Positions 12,259 to 25,883 of a stretch of 64,000 nt of DNA are shown piece after piece. A program made the translations under genes and the position numbers. The number at the start of each line of letters is the position of its first letter. Within the stretch, counting starts at the first letter, position 1. Source of the stretch: Rotaria socialis (lineage: Eukaryota > Rotifera > Eurotatoria > Philodinida > Philodinidae); assembly GCA_905331475.1 (NCBI GenBank), contig CAJNYU010004515.1, positions 1 to 64,000 on the forward strand. The letters are read 5' to 3'. The notes beneath the pieces were generated by a model that was not told where the DNA came from, did no database searches, and saw only the letters and a program-made list of their open reading frames with translations.

Positions 12259-15021
12259 TTAAGACGCAGGATTTCTATCTAACGAACACATTTCACACGT
12301 TTGATTGGAATTATCATTGAGAAAAGTACATTCTGAACATGTCCAATTTGATGACTGTTCATTGGTAACCGTAGGAGTCAATTGCTTCATAGATGATGAT
12401 AAGTCTGGGACTAAAATAATTATTTTTAAAATAAAATCGTTTTACAATTAGAGAATATGTATATGTACGTTCAATTTGAACAAGTTGAAGTAATGTTTTC
12501 CATGCCTCACTTTCCATCCAGGTTGTAACTCCATTTAGATCATTGTTTCGTAATGCATCAAATAATGGATCGATTTGATCCTAGATAGTGTGTTATTTTA
12601 TAGAATATATAACTTTCATTAAAAAAAATACTGTTGTAACAGTCGACGAGACCTTTCGAATTTCTCTTTTGTCTTACCATAGAAAACTGAAAAATATCAT
12701 TGGCTACCAAATATAGCAATAGATGAAGATCAGCTAAAATGTCTGTTGTTTTGTACGGGAGTGAATTTGTTCGTTTAACATCAATTTCTGCGAATTGCTG
12801 TAAATATAAAGCTAAAGTATCCATATCCTATTGAATACAGGAAATTTATTTACTAAGTTTTACTGAAATATAATTGTGTTACTTGTAATTCATCAGTTCG
12901 CGTTCGATTTTCAATACAGAATGGTGTTTTTATGATTGAACATGTATCATTAAATGTTGATTTCATTTGATTATTTGCTGTTGGAAAACCTGTTGGAACA
13001 TCAAGAATTAAATATTCTAAAGGCAATGGACGCCCAATTTTCATGATTTCATTATTGTAAGAATCTTTTTCCTATTAGAAACTAAATCTTTAGTGGATCC
13101 TTATTTCGTCTAATGTTTACTTTAAAATAAACATCAGGAACATATTGTTCAGGACTTGTTTCTTTAATATAACCTAATTCAGGTGCATCATACGTCGGTA
13201 GTAAAATTTCTGATCTAACTAAAGCCATACATTGATTCGATACTTGATATCCTTCAAATTGAATTTGTCCAGTTGCATCCCCGGTCACCACAACAGTAAC
13301 GAATTTCGAACCAAAATATCCATCGGGTGAGTATTTACACTTGTTCAAATTTTTATTTTGAAACCAACCGGCCATAATGCATTCTTGAGCAGTTAAAAAT
13401 AATGTATTCTATTCGAAAAATTATGTTTGAAGAAACTTGAACTATGTCAATTTTATTTTGTCATACCGCACTTCCTCGATGATGAATAACAGGCCCAGTA
13501 CCAGATCTTTTATCATTCGGAATAAGATCCGTAAATATCCATCCAATACGACGAATACCAAGACGATAGGCTACTTTATCAATAGTAGCCTCCTGTGGAT
13601 CAGGGAAAACCAATTGAACGCTATCTTTTGATGTTTCCTATATCAAAGAATTCTCTTTTTTTAAAAACAAAATGAAATTCAAAACTGAATTTTTACTTGT
13701 GGTGGTTCGTAGATAGCAGTAACAACAGCTCGAACACCAAGCGGAACACCATCGTAGATTTCATATCGACCATAGAGAAAACCAATGCGCTGATGACCTG
13801 ATGAACGCCAATATTCAAGAAAACGATTGACCATATTTCCATTTTCAAACATGATGTTATCAACATGACGATGTGTCTATAAGCAAAAAACAAAGTCAAA
13901 GTATTGAATGAAATTTTAACAGATTTTGTTTTGGCTGATCAAAAGGCCTCATGGTTATGGTAATCAAATGTTAATATTTGTATTTTGTTTTTGTTCAGAA
14001 ACTCTCTACCTGACGCATAAGTGTCATCTGATTCGGTTGACATTTTGTACAAACACCTATATAAATATGTCTGACGAGAATTTTCTCTTATACAGGCTAA
14101 AATTATACCTTTTGGCCATGGTGGATGACCTGTCGAGCATTGTTCTTTGATCGAGCAACTTATATTTTCCAGGCTAGAAAATGTATTTCTACCAAACAAA
14201 AGAGAAATATCAAAGGTCAACTTTATCAAAAGCAAATATTTATTACTGTTCAGCAGATGCTTCATTTTGTAATTTTCTAATATAAGCTTGAAACGACATA
14301 TGTTTAATAGGTGGACTATGATTTTTCAAATATTCTTCATCGTATGGTTCTATTGGTATACAATGAAGACATTTGCCATGTCGATTATGATGACATCTAA
14401 AGAAAAACACGAAATAAATTTCAATAGAAAATAGCATTATTTCATACAATCGTGAATCTTGTTGTCGAGGTATTTTCCCATCGACTTTATCTAATTGTAA
14501 ATCAACATCATCTTCTTTAATATCAATTAATTTTGAAATGAAACTCAATGGTGAAGACGATATATCGATTGGATGATCAGATTTGATAACGAATGAAACA
14601 TTGTTTGGTTTTGAAAATACATTATCATGTTCTGGAACAAGATAAATTTGATCGCCATGTCTGCAAAGAGTCAAAAAACAATGTTTCAGCATTTTTACTC
14701 TATTTTATTTTCAAACCTAAAATTTATTTTTACTGATGAACGATCTATGGGTGATTTTTTATGTGTTTCCTTATATAAAATAAAATCATCGGATGATGAT
14801 AATGAAAATGCATCAACAACCTTTGAATAGAAAATAACGAATAATTTTATTATAATTAAATATTACTCGTTACTTTTTCATATAAATTTTGATATGTATC
14901 TTGTGCAGTAATATTAATTCTCTTTGTACCTTCGGGCGATTGAACTCGTAAAATCTAAATTAGCTCATTTTTATTTAATAATTAAATTAGAAAAATTAAT
15001 CCTTACCAGTACGTTAGGCAT
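12259..15021 (-). CDS. NPLOC4: NPL4, p97/VCP ubiquitin adaptor
   Basis: Partner of UFD1; recruits p97/VCP to ubiquitylated clients in ER-associated and nuclear degradation. The ATG at 15021-15019 opens MPNVL, spliced to [13 protein letters not shown], the start of the ubiquitin-like domain. Middle exons show the NPL4 zinc-finger region ([32 protein letters not shown]) and the MPN-like core ([13 protein letters not shown] segment, [55 protein letters not shown]). Near the C-terminus lies [10 protein letters not shown]. The last exon is an NZF-type zinc finger, [11 protein letters not shown] then CEMCSLDR, ending at 12259, as in animal NPL4. Length and exon order are normal, and no lesion was seen. 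Confidence 0.93.
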
Positions 15022-16358
15022 GCAGCGTTTTTATTTTTGTTGCAAATAAGAACGCGAAATGTAAAGCAAATAAATAATGTAACGCACATTAACATAATAT
15101 ACTAAAAGACATTTTCAACGAGTCAGATACTTGTAAAGGTTTTCTAGAAAGCTTTTTCGATTATTTCACAACACTGTTGAAAAATGATTAAATTTTTCAT
15201 CTGAAATCATATTGAGTTGCTTAGATAAACTATCACAGTTGATTCATGATAAAGGTAACTTACTGAAATTTTATTGGTGAATTGAAAAATAACTAATAGA
15301 AAATTTAAGAACTTATTAAATGTTGAGTAAGGTGTAGTTTATAAAAAAAAAAAACGACCATTTGCTTCGTCATGTTACTTTTATCAAACAAGGTTATTTC
15401 CATAGAAAGAACAACAATAAATTGAGAACGTACTCAGAAGAGTTATCATACATCTATCTATAGTTGGAAGAAAGGACCCGAATAATCTTCGTCAATGACT
15501 AATATCAATTCAGTTATGAAATCATTTCTAATAAATAAAATTGAATCAAAATGTTAATTTGGTAGATATGTGCTAATCATTTAGTAGATACAAGCGACTT
15601 GATATTTAAAAAAAAAGAAGTATAAGGATACGCATATGATTTCACATCGATTTTCTGTAAATTATATTCCACGAGTTCCACCAGTTTATCAATTTATTTT
15701 TCTACTTTCAAGAGAAGTTTTATCTTTAGAGTAAAATAACAAGGGATTTCTTGTTGGATTGTGCAAGACCACGCTAATTTTTGTAGGCATGTAGGTTCAC
15801 TGGAAATGCCGCCTTACATGCTTTTATTGTTATGAACAAATAATTACATATGTATATAAACTTCATTTACAGATTAAACTGTTCTTCTGATGAAAAATAT
15901 ATACGTGGGAATCGAAGTTTGATTAAAATAAATTTTGTTCGATAGATGTCGCACTTTCACCAATTGATGCGCACTGAAATATTCCGGATAATTCTCTTGC
16001 AGTATTTGTCTTTTTCCCAGTTAGTTGGTGTTTCTGTCCAGGGTGTAATGTACTATATTTTCATGAATTAAAAATGTATAACATTTTCGCTACGATGAGA
16101 CCCAAAGGATCAAATAGGCTTGATAAATTATAGAATATATTATAAATATAATATGTCATTCATTTGATTTTCATTTTTGTGAATCTAATTAATGCTGCTG
16201 TTTTTTTCTCATACATTAATTAATTTTGCCACGAAAAAAAGAAAAAATAATGCCTTATGGAATGATTCTCAAGAGAATTTTTCTATCGAGCCAAATAGTC
16301 TATATCATCATCATTACTCAGTTCAGACTGCATTATTTTCTGTTGCACTACGAACAGC
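15022..16358. other. Divergent intergenic region NPL4 / sushi protein
   Basis: About 1.3 kb between divergent genes; it should hold both promoters. It is AT-rich with poly(A) runs near 15341. Open frames at 16192 and 16226 do not splice in phase to the sushi exons and were rejected. Confidence 0.5.
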
Positions 16359-19300
16359 ATGTTGTTTCCGTCGATTATTTATTCTTTAGTTTTTTCGCTG
16401 TGTTTTGCTGATTTCGATGGTAAAAAAGATTCGATTTTATATTATTGATTCCTGAAAAGTTGCTTTTTTTCTATGATATGTATAGAGACACTGCTCTATT
16501 GCAAAACTTCGCCGCCTAAATTAACAAATGGATTAATAAAACGTGATCGAGTTTCATATTATAAAGGGCAAGGCTACATAGGTAGCATGGAATATGCATG
16601 TTTACCAAATTTTCACCTAATTGGAAATAAAATTGTAACATGCAAAAATGGTACATGGTCGAAAATGGCTCAATGTCTTCGCAGTATTTTTTCAATTTTT
16701 TTCAATTTTTGTTTTTTTTTTGAATATTTTCCGTAGCTGTAAAACATTGTTCACCTATTGATAATTATCCATCGAATACAATAATTGAATCGAATAATCC
16801 AACACTTTTTCAAAATGATCCTCAACAGATTGTTGTTGGTTCTACGATTACTCTACGTTGTATGGATAATTATGAATTCGATTCTAATTCAAAAGGATCT
16901 CTTACTATTCAATGCCAAAATGATGGGACTTGGACAGCAATGCCTAGTTGCAAATGTAAATCATGGGTTTTTATATATTAGCAGCTGCAATTGTCTCTTA
17001 ATTTAGATGTTCAAGTAGCGTGTGATTATTCGAAATTATATTTACCGCATCGATCTCGTATTACTCAAATGAATTTTAAATTTTCAGAACATAGTCGACA
17101 ATTTCATGTGGTAAGACTAAGAAATTTTATTCAAGAATCTATCAGTTGACGTAAGTCGAAGAGTCAGTCTAATCCCTTGTTTTATTATAAATATTAATGT
17201 TGATGCGATCTCTCATTTCTTATTCAATAGCTTTTTGTCCATAGTAAATTATCGATCGTTGGCGCATATAATCAAATTAATATTAATTCCCATTGGAATA
17301 CAGAAGGAAAAAAAAGTGAAAAATAGTATCGAATTATTTTTTTTGATTCAATAAAATTCATGATATTTCAGCTTATGAACATTTTGAATTTCTCTTAGTT
17401 TCATTTGCCATCTCATAAATCATTATCTAATTATTAGTATTGACAGCCTGCTTGCCTGAATTGCTGAGACATATTTTTCTCTGTATGTTTTATTTCAGGT
17501 TGGCAGCAATCTTGAATATACATGTGAAGAAGGTCATCGTTTACATGATGGTAAAACATCTATGATCGTCGAATGTTTAAACACCGGTCTATGGTCTCCA
17601 TTACCCGTTTGTGAATGTAAAAAAACGTTATTTTTTGACGTTTTCTATTTTAATTTCGTTTATACATTTAGTTGTTTATCAAATTAAACAAAGTACACGA
17701 TGCAATTATCCTATTTACATTAAAAATGGTTTTCTTACTTTGTACAATGTGACTATTTGGGAGGACCAAAAATATACGGGAAGAATTGTCTATGAATGTA
17801 ATTATGGTTATGAAACATTACACGGTACCGATCAAATTGTAAGTGACTGTATAAACGGGACATGGACACATGTCAACGACTGTTTTGGTGAGTGTAACGA
17901 GAAAAAATTTAGTGCAGGAAATACACATAGAATCGTACGCTTTTTTTCAGAAATATCAACATGCCCAAAACAAGATTTGCTTGACATTGAATCTCAAGTT
18001 CAAAATTCGTATGTTCATAATGGTAAAATTTTACGAGGAAAGCAAAATGTTTAAGTTCATTTTTTGGTATATAGTTTCACTTCAATATATTCGGGATCCA
18101 TTAGCATTTGTCTATAATTCATATGTTCTTCGAATTTGTTTACCGAATTTTGAACATGATCCTTCGAGTCCACCATTAAAAATAAAATGTCAACGTCACG
18201 AAAATACTTGGACGGGTATACCGATCTGCCGAGGTAGATGGAAAAATATTTTTCGTTACTTTCCTATAAATCCTTTTCTTTTTTTTAGCAATTAAAACGA
18301 CAACACAAATGATAACAAGTATACATGAAGAATACCCAACGAATAACGATCCAGAAGAAGATTACACAATAAGTTCAACGGTAAATCAATTTCAAACAAC
18401 AATAGACAATGAAAATTATACGACAGTACCCGATGTTACTCATACAATCGTTTGTAATTCACATGAGATTCCTCTTATTCCGAATTTAATTTTAATCGAA
18501 CCAGAATTAAATGTTACATATAGTATTGGTACTAAACTTTTCCTTATGTGTCAATCAGGAGATGAATCTTCATTTGATAAATCAAGTTTTATTACATGTT
18601 CTATGGATGGCACATGGTCTACTGATGCAATCAATATTTCCAAGTGTCAATCGCGTAAGTTTGAAGAGATAAACAAAACAAAAAATCCTTCTCGAAACTA
18701 TCGATTATGAGATTAATTTTGTTATTGTAGCAATGGAAACTATTGAACAAGATTTTTTCGCATTTTCAACAATGCCATCTCATACAACGGAAGAGAATAA
18801 TACGACTGTTAATCTAGATGAGCAGTTACCAGCCATGAATATAACAAATGAAAGTAGTTTCATTTCAACTGTTGCTAACCGACAAATTCGTCACACGATG
18901 TCCTATTGTAAAGAAATACCGAAAATAGAGCATGCTCAATTGTTAAGTGATGATACTCTAAAACATAATGCCAATCATGAAATAACTTATAGTGGCTCAA
19001 TTTTATTTGTTTGTCAACATGGTTTTGCAAGTGATGTCGGTGGAAATGAACCATTTCGATTAACATGTCAAAATGGTGCGTTTCATCCGAAAATAATTTG
19101 CATTGGTAAGTAATTCTGTCAATGAAAAAATTTCGAGTTACTCTTTTGTTTATAAATTTTCAAAGAAAAACCTCGATGTTCACTTCCGCCACCGGTCGAT
19201 CCAATTCGAAGTTCAACTATCGATTCTCTGATCAATGTATTCGATACATCGATCAATGAGGCTATTCCTGGTTCTTTTATTGTTCTCAATTGTTTGGATA

Positions 19301-19966
19301 AAACAACTGGTGAAAATTCAGTTTTTAACATGACTTGTCTTGACGATGGTCAATGGTCATCCCCGCCATCTTTATGCATCAGTATAAATTGAAATCTCTT
19401 GAATAGTTCTACATCGATACATTTTCGTTTTCTATAGCTCCTTTCAAACGTCGTTGTCAAAGTGGAATTACTATTCCCAATGCTCGAACGCAAATTTTTG
19501 CAAAATTAACAACTGAAGGTTACTATGATGATGGTAGTAGAGTTACTTATCGATGTCTCGAGAACTTTGTGCATGATCGGCAATCAGGACCATTACATAT
19601 TCAATGTCGAAATGGACGATGGGGGCCCCGCCCAATATGTATTCGTATGTATTTTAAAGAGAAAGAATAAAAACCGCTTTCTCTTCCTCCGAAATGGGAT
19701 AGAAAAATGATGGTGTTCGTTGTATGTTTTTTTCATTTATTCTAGACAGTGGTTGTCTTGAACCCATGCCTGATACGATTGAACAAGGTTGGAAAAGCGC
19801 TGAATCTTATATAATACATGGTGACGTGAAATATTATCAATTAACCAGATATTCATGTCATGAAAATACAATGATCGCTAATACAACTTCTCACGTTATT
19901 GATATTCAATGTCAACATAGCGAATGGGAATATGAATCATTACCTATGTGTCAACGACAAGAATAA
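16359..19966 (+). CDS. Secreted multi-sushi (CCP) domain protein
   Basis: Probable extracellular recognition or adhesion protein made of complement control protein modules. Exon 1 (16359-16419) encodes a signal peptide, MLFPSIIYSLVFSLCFADFD. It ends in phase 1 and splices to 16486 as E-TLLYCKTSPPKLTNG, so this start fits better than longer upstream frames. Ten modules follow, each about 60-70 residues with four cysteines, G/N-rich turns and a GxW: starting near 16500, 16740, 17010 (split by a 390-bp intron), 17690, 17955 (split), 18455, 18905, 19175, 19445 and 19755. Examples are CKNGTWSKMAQC, CQNDGTWTAMPSC, CINGTWTHVNDC, CRNGRWGPRPIC. Modules 6 and 7 have Thr/Asn-rich linkers likely to be glycosylated. 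Most modules are encoded by a single exon. No transmembrane segment or anchor follows the last module; it ends MCQRQE-stop. Function unknown. Confidence 0.85.
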
Positions 19967-20144
19967 AATGAATTCCAATATTATTTCATGCATCGATGTA
20001 TTGAAAAATAAAAAGTAGACAACAAAAAAAAAATGATAACCTATTCAATATTTATTTGTCCTCGCTGTAATTTGAAAAATACTTGACAAGATGAACTGAT
20101 TTTTTCTTAAAATAGAAAAGTTTCGCTTTTACGATTTTGAATAA
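19967..20144. other. Convergent 3' intergenic gap
   Basis: 178 bp between the convergent stops of the sushi gene and transporter A. It contains AATAAA-like words, including GAAAAATAAAAAG near 20004 on the plus strand. Confidence 0.5.
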
Positions 20145-22381
20145 TTATATCAAATAGAATAACACATAATTAGGTCTTCGTAACTTACTCATCAATTGCA
20201 ATTCGATTTTTCGATAAACAAATGGATAATAGAATACTAAGCCGAATAGAATTACCAGAGCAGCGATAAGAAATCCAAAATTTGGATAAGATATAACAGG
20301 AACAATGATTAAGTAGATGGAAATCAAAATGATAACGATCACTAATGGAATCGGAACCTAGAAATCAACTTTCATTTCTATCTATCTTTTCCACTATCAA
20401 AAACAGAATCTTCATACATTAATCATTCGTTGCGCATCCTTCTTTGTAAATTTACAGCATAATGTAGCGACAAACGTTAAACCATAAAAGATCCATACTG
20501 AAAAGCTAAAAAAATCGATCAATGCATAGAGATCACTTGGAATCGAGTACGCAATTGCTAGAACGCCCTTTAAAAGTAAATATAAAAGAGTATGATCGCA
20601 ATTCTCGATTATCAAATAGATAATACAACCAGAAGGACAACACCTGGTAATGGTGTTAATCTTTGACTTTGAATACAGGCAAAGAGTTCAGGTAAATATC
20701 CATATTGAGCACCAACCATACAACATCGAGCACCACCAAATAAGATGGCGCTAGCACTTCCCAATGCACTGATAGAAATGAGAATGGGTAGTGCACGAAC
20801 AGCAGGACCTAATGCTACTTGAGCCCATGTCTATATAAAAATATTATAAATTCAATGCAAATTTTTCGACATACAACAGCAACAGCATCGGAACTAAGTA
20901 GTTCCACTTTGTTCATCACAGTGAAATAAGAAATATTCGTAAGAACGTAAAGAACAATAACCGACGGTAGGCCCAATACGACAGACAACCATAGATTTCT
21001 AAAAACGTATTTATTTTATTGAGTATCATCTTAAAATCTATGTTTTTAAATACCTTTTGGGATTTTTGAGTTCTTCTGTTACTGAATTTAGATTATTCCA
21101 TCCACCATATGCAAAAAGACCTTTATAAAATGCAAGTGCAACACCAAATGGTTTAGTTGTTGTACCTATCCTAGTGCGAAATAATATATTATTCGCTCTA
21201 TCATCATAGTCAATCGCACTCTACCATGAAAACTATGTTTCAAATTCAATGTATGTCCTAACAAGAAACAGAATTTAGTTTATTGGTCAACCAGGACAAG
21301 AACTTACCTTGTCCTATTCGTACAAGACCAACTATGATTACTGTCATAATAGTCAAAACTTTACAAATGACAAAAATAATATTAAGACGATTTGCTGCTG
21401 ATACACTGATCGCATTAACATTGATGAGCATAACTTTAAATGGACGACATAAATATAAATAATAAACAGAACGAGAGAGAAAAAAAAGTAATATACGAAT
21501 AGTAAATATTGCAAAGATTGTTACAAGTTCTTTTGAAGGTCCACAATCTAAATATGAATCTAAATTTATAGAAAAAAAAGAAAAAAGTGTAGACAATACA
21601 ACTCACCGCCCATAACACCCGACAAGAAATATCGCGAAAAAGTGAGAGAAATAACAGCAATAGTTGATGGTGTAGTGATTAATGTACTTGTCCAAATAAA
21701 TAGATACGCTAATATATCACCTGTTCGTCCGTGAACTGATCCAATACCTATTCCGTGAAAATAGATTGAGGATTTTGTCAAAATCGATTTCTTTTTCTCC
21801 TTGCATATCATACCTTCTTTCAAATAAGCTACTTCTGCACCATTTCTCGGTATCACTGCACCGATTTCAGCATAGCAAAGAGCTCCTAGAAAGAACACAT
21901 AGATGTCTACTCCAACTGGAAATGTTTCTCTCAACACCATACCAAGTATCGAAATTAGTCCACATATGGTCCAAATAATCAAACAGAGACCAACAGATTT
22001 TGTTTCTTCTAAAATACTTTTCGGAGAAATAAATATTCCAGAACCTAATACAGCCAAATAATCGATCATAAAAATCGCCCACACACAATATCAGTCTTTA
22101 CCAATAATAGTTCCAATAACAATACAGACTCCCGAAAATAAACCCAGACGTCTTTTCAATACGACTTCATCTTTTGGCGACTCAGCGGTTAATAATGCTA
22201 GTTGACTATTGAATTTAGTTGATGTACGTCGATTTTCAATGGCCACAGATTGACCATGACGGTGAACTGAGCCATTAGAAGCTAGATAAGAAGATATTCG
22301 CGTATAGATAGTATTCAATTTTACAAACACATGACACATTCCATTTACTGCTCTGGCAGGTAGTACGAAAAGAAGACTCAT
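20145..22381 (-). CDS. SLC7-type amino-acid transporter, copy A
   Basis: APC-superfamily light chain of heteromeric amino-acid exchangers (LAT/b0,+AT group), a plasma-membrane protein of about 12 helices. After a hydrophilic N-terminus come [18 protein letters not shown], then [15 protein letters not shown] (the GSGIF substrate-binding loop of helix 1), [39 protein letters not shown] and [20 protein letters not shown]. The helix-6 [18 protein letters not shown] region follows, then [20 protein letters not shown], and the last helices end YVLFYLI-stop. The first exon runs from [14 protein letters not shown] and the start is not certain. It is paralogous to the copy at 23175-25883, about 800 bp upstream on the same strand. 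Substrate cannot be told from sequence; it lacks obvious lesions. Confidence 0.85.
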
Positions 22382-23174
22382 CTATCTGTACTACTTTATT
22401 ACATAGGCATAAAAAAATTTGCAGGACTCTGAATAATCATTTTCACTATATTAGAATAATATATTGGCGGCTTACTCATTGCTTGATCAGATGCCGTGCT
22501 ATTGATCGTATTGATCTCATCAAATGCTAATGATTATTTCGATGATTGGCATTATAGCATAATCTTTATTCAATGTTTCTCATGATAGCGACACCTTTTA
22601 CTCTTATCTGTTAGTTTCTCACCTTTCTCGCGTGTCAGAAAGAAAAGCATTAAGTGCCAAACAATGCTTTTTAATCAGCGAAAATGATACAACTGAATGC
22701 AGCATACAATATAAATTTAATTCGGTACGCACAGCAGATAGAAATAAAATATTGAAGAGAAACGACAACGACAAAATTCATAGAATTGTTTGTTGATACT
22801 TATGAAGTCACATTTTCAGCTAAAACAAATCTTCCTTCCATTCTGACTTCGTTATAATTATTAGTTCGCTTTGAATGATTGTAATAGAAAAGTAAATATG
22901 TCATGTGTAAGATTGTCGATTATTCCGTTCAGTAGAACAAAGCCTTCATTAGACTCGACCAATTATTCGATTTTATCAATATTACGAAGACTCAATGAGT
23001 AATTATGTTATGTATTTATATTCAAGAGAAAAAAAACTACAATAGAAGTAAGTCATGATATTGTCATTATATGCTGATGTGTGCTCGGTGCAAGTCGAAG
23101 AATGTTGTTAAAAACGCATTGACTTGTTCTAAAAATTCATAGAGCCGATATAGAATCATTAGGGAAAAACATGA
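22382..23174. other. Spacer between tandem transporter genes
   Basis: About 790 bp, AT-rich, with no gene. It should contain the 5' control region of transporter A and the 3' end of transporter B. Confidence 0.5.
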
Positions 23175-25883
23175 TTAGATTGTTTTCTTACTTGTAATCT
23201 TCAATTCCTTCTTAAGATAGACGAATGGATAATAAAATACCAATCCAAATAGAATCACTGCTGCTACCAAAAGATATGAATACTGTGGCTCTTTAATAAC
23301 AGGTGCAATAACCAAATAGGTTGACACAATAATCATAAATACAATCAATGGGACAGGAACCTAAACATGAAATGTTTTTTTCGAATTAATATTTTATGCT
23401 GCCGTTAACAACAATAAATACTGACACTAAGTACTCGTTCTACATCTTTTTTGGTAGATTTACAACAAAGTGTGGCGAAAAATGTTAATCCATAAAATAT
23501 CCATGCGGCAAAACTGAAAAGGTCAATTAACCACTCAATATCATTCACAAAACTGAAAATAATTGCAATAAATCCCTAGAAATAGAATAATATTCACAAT
23601 TAGTATGTGTACTTAAATTTTAACAACTATTACAACCTGCAAGACAATGCTGGGCAGTGGTGTCAATCTCTTCGAGTGAATGCATGCAAATACTTCTGGC
23701 AAATATCCATATTGAGCACCAACCATACAATTTCGAGACGCTGCAAACAGAGTTCCATTAGCACTGCCCAATGCACTAATAGAAATGAGAATAACCAAAA
23801 CTGAAACGCCACCCTTCAATACAACGTCACCCCATGACTATCAATAGAACAGTATATTTGATTAAACAAAAAACGAAAACAACAGGCTTATTTTCTGCTA
23901 CATACTAGAGCAACAGCATCTGAAACGAGCAATTCATGTTTGCTTAATACCGTAAAATATGAAATATTAGTAAAAACATAAATAATCGTAAGAGCTGGTA
24001 ATGCCAATACAATAGATAACCATAGATTCCTATAAAGCACAAAAGTATTTTTAAAAAGGCACAGAACTATCCCAGGACGAGCTTTACGACGTCCGTATAC
24101 GGTGAAATACGGGCCGTATACGGCCGTTTTCTGCCGTATACGACGGTAAATCGCCGTATTTGGCCGTATTACATGGCTCCGTATTACGATCGTAAATCTC
24201 CGTGTCGTAATACGGTGAAATACGATCAAAAACGACCGTAAAGCGCCGTATTTCGCCGTATACGGCACGGAGATTTACGATCGTAATACGGAGCCATGTA
24301 ATACGGCCAAATACGGCGATTTACCGTCGTATACGACCGTGTATGTTCGACCTGGGTAATATAATGTGCCTGGCTGTATTCAATCGATCGTCTCGATTCG
24401 AATCTTACCGTTTAGGATTTTTAAGTTCTTCCGTTACCGAGTTCAGACTATTCCATCCATCATATGCCCACAGGCCAGAGTAGAATGCAAGAGAAACACC
24501 TAACGGCGTCTTTGTTGTACCTATCCTAGCGCAAAAAAAGAATACATTATTCGCTAGATCATCATAATCAGCTGCCGTTTACCTTCGAAGCCATTTTTAA
24601 GATGTTCTGTTTTTCCTGAGAAGAAAAGATAAAGCTCATTTAACGTACGTTTTACATAGAGCAAGAGCTTACCTTGTCCCAATCGTATCATCCCAACGAT
24701 TATTACTGTCATGACAGTCAATACTTTACAAATGACAAAAACGATATTAAGACGATTTGCTGCTGATACACTAAGTGAGTTTATATTGACAAGTGTTACT
24801 AAGTATGAAAAGAAATAAATAGAAATAAAAACAAAAGAAAAATAACAACATACGAATAATGAATATCGCTGTTATTTGAATCAATTCGTCTGGAGGACCA
24901 CAACCTAAAAATGAACGTCGATGTACAAATTAAGTAATACTGTGGAGCAATATATATATATTTACTATCCATGACCCCAAGCAAAAAATATTTAGCAAAA
25001 GTCGTCGTAAGAACAGCAATACTTGCTGGTTTCAGAATGAATGTATTCGTCCAATTGTATAGATAAGCTGATATATCACCTGCTAGTGGATGAACTGATC
25101 CAATACCTATGATTAAATATATCCATATTAAATAATTCATTAACAAAACAAAACAAAATATACCACTTTTTATGCATAATTATTAATGAACTTTAAAAGA
25201 AAAAGAAAACAAAAGCAAAAGGTTTTGTTTGAGATCAACAGAAATTATAATCGTCTATATTTTATTTTATTTTATTTACCTTCTTTCAAATAAGCTACTT
25301 CAGCACCATTTCTCGGTATGGCGGTACCAATATCTGCATAGCAAAGCGCTCCTAGAAAAAATTTCAATATATAATTTGAATAGAATTGTATCTACAAAAA
25401 ATATACCAAGTAAAGCAAATATTCCACATAAAGCCCAAATAATTAAACATAGACCAACCGATCCTGTATGTTCTAGAACACCTTTCGGAGCAATAAATAT
25501 TCCGGAGCCTAATAATAATAGAAAATCGAAAAACAAAATATAATATCTTAGAATCTATACCAATAATGACACCAATAATTAAACAGACTCCTGACGATAG
25601 ACCAAGATGTCTTTGTAGTGTAAATTCATCTGCTGGTAGTGTAACTGTCAATGGATCTGATGGAGTAATCGATGAAATGGATTTGTGTCGATGGTCAGTA
25701 GTAGGAGATTGGCCTCGTCGATGCCGACTAATCGAATCCGATTCAACTATAGAAAAAAAAAATCATGTTAGACTTTATTCGATTATTTTCAATCTCAAGG
25801 TAGAATACGCCTCTCGTTTTTTTTTCAACTTTATTAGCCAGTAAAATATTTCTTCTTGCTGTAGAATTACAAAGATAACTCAT
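23175..25883 (-). CDS. SLC7-type amino-acid transporter, copy B
   Basis: Tandem paralogue of copy A with the same exon order. A likely start at 25883 gives [18 protein letters not shown], and a Ser-rich hydrophilic segment follows. Recognisable blocks are [93 protein letters not shown], a helix-6 region ending [50 protein letters not shown], and a C-terminus [19 protein letters not shown]. It lacks the long N-terminal tail of copy A. An intron between [10 protein letters not shown] and the LWLS exon carries a MITE (24072-24356). The start codon is tentative: an upstream ATG near 25952 opens only a short frame. Confidence 0.83.
24072..24356. mobile_element. 285-bp MITE of the CCCAGGTCGAAC family in a transporter intron
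   Basis: The right terminus inverted reads CCCAGGTCGAACATACACGG and the left terminus reads CCCAGGACGAGCTTTACGAC. The same ends and the same CCGTATACGG vocabulary occur in the copy at 985-1274. The flanks are AT (left) and TA (right), so no clean duplication remains here. No coding capacity; the frame at 23888-24268 runs through it by chance. Confidence 0.85.
24136..24334. repeat. Perfect 69-bp inverted repeat (hairpin) within the MITE
   Basis: Arm 24136-24204 is the exact reverse complement of 24266-24334 as far as I can read it, with a 61-base loop that itself contains CCGTATACGG-type words. The copy at 985-1274 lacks such long perfect arms. Confidence 0.85.

Noticed and set aside
16192..16411. 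Open frames MLLFFSHTLINF... and MPRKKEKIM... as first exon of the sushi gene
   Set aside because: Both run into stops and do not splice in phase to 16486, whereas the exon at 16359-16419 does and gives a signal peptide.
23888..24268. 126-codon frame rich in Arg/Tyr
   Set aside because: It is a transporter exon fused by chance to MITE sequence on the same strand.
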